DNA of 64,000 nt from Streptomyces mirabilis (GTDB taxonomy: Bacteria > Actinomycetota > Actinomycetes > Streptomycetales > Streptomycetaceae), in assembly GCF_039503195.1 (NCBI RefSeq), contig NZ_JBCJKP010000001.1, positions 9,920,001 through 9,984,000 on the forward strand, given 5' to 3'. Positions 59,699 to 64,000 of the stretch are shown piece after piece (the stretch's first letter is position 1; each line of letters opens with the position of its first letter). The position numbers were made by a program, and so were the translations under genes. The notes under the pieces were generated by a model that worked only from the letters and a program-made list of their open reading frames with translations, was not told the origin of the DNA and made no database searches.

Positions 59699-60553
59699 TC
59701 AGGTGTCCGCGGACGACCGGGTGAACTCTCTTATGGCCCGGGCCAGTTCCGTCGGCCGGTCCAGCGGGACGAGCGTGTAGCTGTCGTCGATCTCGACCAG
59801 CCGCCCCCGCGGGAGCAGCGCGGCGAGGCGCCGGCCGTGCTCGGGCGGCATCACGCGGTCGCCGCGCGCCCAGACGACGAGGGCGGGGCGGTCGAAGCGC
59901 GGCAGTCGTTCGGCCGCGGCGAGCAGCAGGCCGGTGTCCGCCGCCGCCGCGCGCAGTGTGCGCACGGCGTCACGGCGGATCTCCGGCCGTTCGAGGACCG
60001 GCCTGATCCACCGAGCGGTGGCGGCGTCTCCCCGGAGTGTGAGCCACCCGAAGGCGACCGGCATGCGGCGCAGCGGCCGCAGCCGCATCTGTTGCATGAA
60101 CATCCCGAACAGCCGAGGGGGGAGTCGGCCGCTGAGGACGAGCGTCCGGCCCGTCAGCCCGGGCGGGAAGTTGTCGAAGGCGTCGCACGACACGAGCACC
60201 ACCCCCGCCACCCGTGCCGCACCGTCGACCATCATGAGCTGGACGAGCGCTCCGCCGGTGTCATTGCCGACCAGGACGACGTCCCGCAGATCGAGGCGGT
60301 CGAGGAACTCCGCGACCAGCCGGGCCACCCCGGGCAGCGACAGGTCGGCGTCGGCCCGCATGCCGCGCCGATGCGCCCCGAGCGGCAGGGTCGGTGCCAC
60401 GCACCGGTGGTCGGCGGCGAGCTCGGTGATCGTCTCGTCCCACAGCGAGGCGTCCATCATCAGCCCATGCAGCAACACCAGCACCGGACCGTCGCCCCCC
60501 GTGTCCCGGTACGCGACCGTGCCCGCCGACAGCTCGATCTCCCCCGTCGTCAT
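59699..60553 (-). CDS. Alpha/beta hydrolase with Asp at the nucleophile position
   Basis: This 284-residue protein has an oxyanion motif LLHGLMMDASLWDE and a nucleophile elbow VGNDTGGALVQL, where D98 replaces the usual serine. Asp nucleophiles mark haloalkane dehalogenases and epoxide hydrolases, so an ester-intermediate hydrolase of that type is likely. The late region ALVVWARGDRVMPPEHG carries the third-residue strand. It overlaps the upstream hydrolase gene by ATGA, so the two are co-translated. The actual substrate is unknown. Confidence 0.85.
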   Translation of the reverse strand: MTTGEIELSAGTVAYRDTGGDGPVLVLLHGLMMDASLWDETITELAADHRCVAPTLPLGAHRRGMRADADLSLPGVARLVAEFLDRLDLRDVVLVGNDTGGALVQLMMVDGAARVAGVVLVSCDAFDNFPPGLTGRTLVLSGRLPPRLFGMFMQQMRLRPLRRMPVAFGWLTLRGDAATARWIRPVLERPEIRRDAVRTLRAAAADTGLLLAAAERLPRFDRPALVVWARGDRVMPPEHGRRLAALLPRGRLVEIDDSYTLVPLDRPTELARAIREFTRSSADT

Positions 60554-61503
60554 CCGCGCTCCACGGAGGCGACGGAGGCCACCGGGGAATCGAGCACATG
60601 TCGGCGCAGGAACGACAACTCGGCGTCGACCGCCCGTTCGTGCGCGTCCAGGAACGGCGCGTAGTGCCCGCCGGGCAACCACACCAGCTCCGCGCGGGGC
60701 GCCCGCCGCGTCGCGCGCACGGCCGCCGTGGGCGAGGCGGACTGGTCCTGCTCGCATACGACGACGAGCAGCGGACACCGTACGCGGGAGGCGTCACGGC
60801 CGGGACGATAGAACCCGAGGCCGAGCGCCGAGCGGGCCGCGACCTCCTGCCGCCAGTCCGGATACCTGTTGTCGGGATTGAGCGCGCGTGGGGTGTCGGC
60901 CGTGTCCGGTGTGGTGAGGACGGCGACGGTGCCGGGCTCGCCGCCGAGTGGCACCAGCAGGGGCGGACGGCCGAGGAGGCCGCCGGCCGCGTCGAGGACG
61001 CCCCTGCCGAGCATGCGCAGCAGGGCGAGTGGCTTCTGGTGGCGCGCCGCGAGGCGTGCGGCGGCCGGGCCCCCGACGTTCGGCGTCTGGGCGATCACCG
61101 CGGCGAGGTGCGGGGTGCGCGCCGCTACCCGGAGGAGGTGACCGGCGGATGCGGAGAACCCCCAGAGCGCCAGCCTGTCCCGGTCGACTCCCGGCAGGGT
61201 CGCTGCGAACGCGACAGCGGCTCGCCAGTCCGTCAACTGTCCGCCGACCGAGGCGACTTGGCGCGGCCGACCACCGCTCTCACCGAATCCGCGATAGTCA
61301 AAGGCCAGCACGCCGAACCCGGCGTCGTGGAACCGCCGCGCGAACAGGTCGGTGCCCGGTTCCTTCGTCACCGCGAACCCGCCCGCCATGATCACACAGG
61401 AGCCGTCGCTCCCTGGATAGTGCCAGGCGACGCACTCGCTGCCGCCGCTGCTGAAACGGACCTTCTCCCGCTCCCCGGACACCGGATCGGTCACGTCGTT
61501 CAT
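60550..61503 (-). CDS. Alpha/beta hydrolase
   Basis: This 317-residue protein has VIMAGGFAVTKEPGTDLFAR (oxyanion loop), AFDYRGFGESGG, a nucleophile region WGFSASAGHLLRVA with S117, and PLLVVVCEQDQSASPTAAV with the acid. The elbow reads GFSAS rather than GxSxG. The layout resembles the dienelactone-hydrolase or acetyl-xylan-esterase-like hydrolases of actinomycetes. The substrate is unknown. Its stop overlaps the start of the next hydrolase (ATGA), indicating an operon of two different hydrolases. Confidence 0.86.
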   Translation of the reverse strand: MNDVTDPVSGEREKVRFSSGGSECVAWHYPGSDGSCVIMAGGFAVTKEPGTDLFARRFHDAGFGVLAFDYRGFGESGGRPRQVASVGGQLTDWRAAVAFAATLPGVDRDRLALWGFSASAGHLLRVAARTPHLAAVIAQTPNVGGPAAARLAARHQKPLALLRMLGRGVLDAAGGLLGRPPLLVPLGGEPGTVAVLTTPDTADTPRALNPDNRYPDWRQEVAARSALGLGFYRPGRDASRVRCPLLVVVCEQDQSASPTAAVRATRRAPRAELVWLPGGHYAPFLDAHERAVDAELSFLRRHVLDSPVASVASVERG

Positions 61504-61931
61504 AAGGGCCTCCTGTCATGCGCCCTGTCATAAGGGCCTCCCGTGCGCGTCTGTCGCGTCTTTGCCGAGCGTCCGCATCCAAGAGGGTTCATGAGGACTC
61601 CGGTGTGACATCGCCGCGACATCTCGGCATGGAGGCGCACGAAAACCCGCCGCCACGGCATCGAGAGCCATGCGAGCATCAGCGGGTGAGCGACGACGAG
61701 GAGCTGTGCGCCGCCGACCTGATCGGTAAGCGGCTGCTGCGCAGCCTCCGAGCGAGGACATCGACACGCGGGACGGTGAGGAGTCCAGGCTGTGGACGAA
61801 GTGGGACGACGGGACCGGCGGTGGTCACATCGAACAGGCGCGCTTCACGAGATCATGCCTCACGGGGCGGAGTCGGGAGTCCGGGCGATACGGGGATGCG
61901 ATGCTCCGCCGCTCAGCCGCATACTCACGGA
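61504..61931. other. Non-coding stretch with possible gene debris
   Basis: No supported gene was found. Two protein-like plus-strand pieces in different frames (VSDDEELCAADLIGKRLL near 61686, then EDIDTRDGEESRLWTKWDDG near 61757) may be the halves of one frameshifted gene, but neither is recognised. Confidence 0.3.
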
Positions 61932-62438
61932 ATGACCACCCTGTCCGCCGCGCACCGGTTCCGGGATCCGCGGAGCACGAAGTACGACTTCGTCGGCTCG
62001 ATCCTCGTGCGCTGCCCCCACTGCGCGAAGGTCGCTCACGTCGTGCCGTCCCCCGCGGGTGCCGGGGACGCGAGAGCGACACTGTTCGCGCCCAGGCGTC
62101 TTGTCTGCCGCGACTGCGGGCTGTCACGGGTCTCGACCGCCAGTCGCGTCACGTTCAGCCGGGGTACGGCTCAGCCCGCGACGGACCCGTACTTCGGCAC
62201 GCCACTGTGGCTCCAGCGAGAGACCCGTCATGGGTGGTTGTGGGCATACAACCTGGACCATCTGGACCTGCTCCAGCGCTTCGTCCAAGCGCCGCTGCGT
62301 GAACGAGCACCCTGGTACGACACCAGACGGAAGATGACACTGGTGGCGCGTCTGCCGCTATGGATCAAGCGGGCCAGAAACCGGGACGAAATCCTGCGCG
62401 CTATCGGCCGGATCCGTGCCTCGCTGACTTCCGACTGA
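61932..62438 (+). CDS. Zinc-ribbon protein of unknown function
   Basis: This 168-residue protein has CPHC and CRDC cysteine pairs (about residues 32-35 and 62-65) that would bind one zinc ion. A conserved-looking C-terminal part follows: DPYFGTPLWLQRETRHGWLW, AYNLDHLDLLQRFV and KRARNRDEILRAIGRIRASL. It resembles small streptomycete proteins annotated only as hypothetical. There is no signal peptide. A zinc-related role is possible but is inferred only from the cysteines. Confidence 0.75.
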   Translation: MTTLSAAHRFRDPRSTKYDFVGSILVRCPHCAKVAHVVPSPAGAGDARATLFAPRRLVCRDCGLSRVSTASRVTFSRGTAQPATDPYFGTPLWLQRETRHGWLWAYNLDHLDLLQRFVQAPLRERAPWYDTRRKMTLVARLPLWIKRARNRDEILRAIGRIRASLTSD

Positions 62439-62503
62439 TCGGTACCGGCCGACCTGGAACACCCAACTCCACCGTGTTGCTGCGGGTCAGAGAGAATCGG
62501 GAC

Positions 62504-63103
62504 GTGACCGCTCCGAAAGAGATCTCCCGCGATGCCCTGCTCCGCCAGGGCTTCGTCCTGGAATACACCACGCTGGCCTGGAACGTCATCGGCATCGTGG
62601 TGCTTGCCGTCGCGGCGGTCTCCGCCCGGTCGGTGGCTCTGGCCGGGTTCGGGCTGGACTCCCTGATCGAGATCGGCGCCTCGACGGTAGTGATCTGGGA
62701 ACTGTCGGGCACCGGTGAAGCACGTCAGCGACGCGCGCTGCGGCTGATCGGCGTCGGATTCGCGGCGCTCGCGGTCTACCTGCTGGTGCAGTCCACCTGG
62801 GTGCTGGCCGCCGGTTACCACCCGCGCCATTCGCCGCTGGGCATCGGGTGGACCGCGGTCACCGCCGTCGTGATGTTCGCCCTCGCCGCGGGCAAGGCCC
62901 GCACCGGCGCCGCCCTGGACAACCCGGTGCTCACGACCGAGGGCCGCGTCACGCTGATCGATGGCCTGCTGGCCGCCGCGGTCCTGCTCGGCCTGGCCCT
63001 GAACAGCGCCGTCGGCTGGTGGTGGGCCGACCCGGCGGCCGGCTACGTGCTGGTCTACTACGCAGTCCGCGAGGTCCGTGAAATCCTCACCGGGGGCCAC
63101 TGA
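62504..63103 (+). CDS. Cation-diffusion-facilitator-like transporter
   Basis: This 199-residue protein has six transmembrane helices; residues 20-60 read LEYTTLAWNVIGIVVLAVAA, then ALAGFGLDSLIEIGASTVVI. The FGLDSLIE motif in helix 2 matches the metal site of CDF transporters (D and neighbouring polar residues). A second aspartate occurs in LIDGLLAAAVLLGLALN. It lacks the long cytoplasmic tail of full CDF proteins, typical of a compact family in actinobacteria. The GTG start has only a weak ribosome-binding site. It may export a divalent metal. Confidence 0.8.
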   Translation: MTAPKEISRDALLRQGFVLEYTTLAWNVIGIVVLAVAAVSARSVALAGFGLDSLIEIGASTVVIWELSGTGEARQRRALRLIGVGFAALAVYLLVQSTWVLAAGYHPRHSPLGIGWTAVTAVVMFALAAGKARTGAALDNPVLTTEGRVTLIDGLLAAAVLLGLALNSAVGWWWADPAAGYVLVYYAVREVREILTGGH

Positions 63104-63142
63104 CTGACGGCCCGTCTGTCGCGAGGATCACCGGTCAGCGGG

Positions 63143-63808
63143 TCACACTCCGATGAAGCTCACTGTTTCTGTCATGTCCGCCCGCCCGGTGCGCAGTCGT
63201 GGCACGCCTGCCTTCTCGAATCCCACCGCGACACCGCAGAACAGCACGAGCCCGTCATCGGCGCCGACCACCTTGCTGACCGTCTCGCGGTACATCGTCC
63301 ACATCACCTGGGGGCAGCTGTGCAACCCTTCCGCCCTCAGCAACAGCATGACCGTCTGCAAGTACATCCCCGCGTCCCCCCACTGTCCGGGCCCCATCGT
63401 CCGGTCGAGGTAGCAGAACAGTACGACCGGCGCCCCGAACGCGTCCGAGTTCACTGCGGCGATCTTCATGGGCCTGTCGGGGTCGTCGCGCCTGATTCCC
63501 AGCGCTTTGTACCGCTGCGCAGCCGCGGCGGAGAAACGGTCCAGATAGGGTGAGGTCAGTTCGGCCGGGTACATCGGATACTCCCGCTCATCACCCGGGT
63601 CTCCCGCCAGTGCCCTGGCCGTCGCGCGTCCCTTCAGTTCGGCCAAGGGCTCGCCGCTCACGACGTACACATGCCAAGGCTGGAGATTCCCACTCGATGG
63701 AGCCCGCGTCGCTGCAGCCAGCACTCGTTCAAGTACCTCTTTGGGTATCGGCTCATCGCTGAACGCCCGCACGGCCCTGCGACTGTCGACGGCCTCATAC
63801 ACATCCAC
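63143..63808 (-). CDS. Nitroreductase family protein
   Basis: This 221-residue protein is of the FMN-dependent nitroreductase fold. It has SRRAVRAFSDEPIPKEVLER at the start (FMN phosphate-binding arginines), then APSSGNLQPWHVYVV, and a C-terminal VALGFP-like region GVAVGFEKAGVPRLRTGR. It reduces nitro groups, quinones or related electrophiles with NAD(P)H. The length is typical. It stands alone and is convergent with the CDF-like gene (39 bases between stops). Confidence 0.9.
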   Translation of the reverse strand: MDVYEAVDSRRAVRAFSDEPIPKEVLERVLAAATRAPSSGNLQPWHVYVVSGEPLAELKGRATARALAGDPGDEREYPMYPAELTSPYLDRFSAAAAQRYKALGIRRDDPDRPMKIAAVNSDAFGAPVVLFCYLDRTMGPGQWGDAGMYLQTVMLLLRAEGLHSCPQVMWTMYRETVSKVVGADDGLVLFCGVAVGFEKAGVPRLRTGRADMTETVSFIGV

Positions 63809-64000
63809 GTCCTGTCGTCCTCTCGCCGCTGTCGAAACTCACCTGCATGCGCTGTCGGCTCTGACAAGGACCCACACGATGAGGTGGATCGCTCTTGTGC
63901 GTCGTGTCCGGGACGGGAGTCCGGAGCCCGGCAGCGGCCGCGCGAGGTCCTGCCCGCCGAACTCGACGCGGCCTCACGCCTGGACGGGCCCCGCTGCGGG
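63809..64000. other. Window edge, no supported gene
   Basis: The last 192 bases contain the likely nitroreductase promoter region and no recognisable coding sequence; any gene beyond would be on the edge of the window. Confidence 0.35.

Noticed and set aside
61686..61850. Possible frameshifted gene before the zinc-ribbon gene
   Set aside because: Two protein-like pieces can be joined by one frameshift but no family could be named, so it is noted only as possible debris.
1..64000. CRISPR arrays, tRNA or rRNA genes, transposases, prophage genes
   Set aside because: None was seen. Repeats in the window are short tandem or palindromic sequences without spacer structure, and no transposase or integrase motif was found in any frame examined.

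Overview
The window looks like chromosomal DNA of a Streptomyces or very close relative. It is strongly GC-rich with G/C-ending codons throughout. It carries actinomycete hallmark families: a mycothiol-type alcohol dehydrogenase end, an F420/FMN split-barrel protein, an S-adenosyl methyltransferase of the DUF574 type, a streptogrisin-like protease, an SCO5389-type protein, a cysteine-free L32 ribosomal protein, an LAETG sortase substrate and a SpoIIE-type PAS/GAF phosphatase. No rRNA, tRNA, CRISPR array, prophage or intact insertion sequence was recognised. The mix of regulators, exoenzymes and many decayed genes suits an accessory chromosome arm.

Layout. 1-8.6 kb: end of an alcohol dehydrogenase with a coupled metallo-beta-lactamase-fold hydrolase, two SDR oxidoreductases, a PLP decarboxylase, a secreted L,D-transpeptidase, and a divergent Gfo/Idh/MocA oxidoreductase / ROK regulator pair. 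8.6-14.6 kb: a membrane-tethered streptogrisin-like protease, a methyltransferase, a DJ-1/PfpI protein, a type II NADH dehydrogenase, a secreted HAD phosphatase and a split-barrel oxidoreductase. 14.6-18.1 kb: an SDR and an ECF41 (SigJ-type) sigma-factor operon (membrane protein, NmrA-like reductase, sigma factor) with a recognisable SigJ-type promoter. 18.4-25.3 kb: exported proteins, namely an HNH-like protein, pectate lyases PL1 and PL3 behind a promoter with an operator-like palindrome in its spacer, and an LAETG wall protein. Between these lie a TetR regulator and DUF35 protein sharing duplicated operators, and a glucarate dehydratase follows.

25.3-36.4 kb: an SDR/LysR divergent pair, a GNAT remnant, and two giant paralogous secreted subtilases separated by 1.4 kb of gene wreckage. 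36.5-45 kb: regulators (TrmB/LuxR-type, HxlR, TetR), an MFS exporter, a broken SMI1/KNR4 (SUKH) gene, the glycerol facilitator and glycerol kinase, and a broken quinone oxidoreductase. 45-49.2 kb: a tightly coupled operon of a PAP2-diacylglycerol-kinase fusion, a YihY/BrkB membrane protein and a frameshifted gene, then a luciferase-domain (DUF5519) protein. 49.4-54.5 kb: a PucR/CdaR regulator, two divergently transcribed near-paralogous SDRs and an APC permease, probably one catabolic unit. 54.5-64 kb: a 2-oxoglutarate-oxygenase-like protein, a Zur-type box ahead of the zinc-free L32 gene, an SCO5389-family gene, the SpoIIE phosphatase, a peptidoglycan-binding membrane protein, two overlapping alpha/beta hydrolases, a zinc-ribbon protein, a CDF-like transporter and a nitroreductase.

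The most informative features are regulatory or degenerative. They are the ECF41 operon with its promoter, the paired TetR operators spaced about two helical turns apart, the mosaic of gene fragments between the subtilases, the SUKH, P-loop ATPase and quinone oxidoreductase pseudogenes, and the Zur/L32 locus. No unambiguous new defence or biosynthetic system was found.
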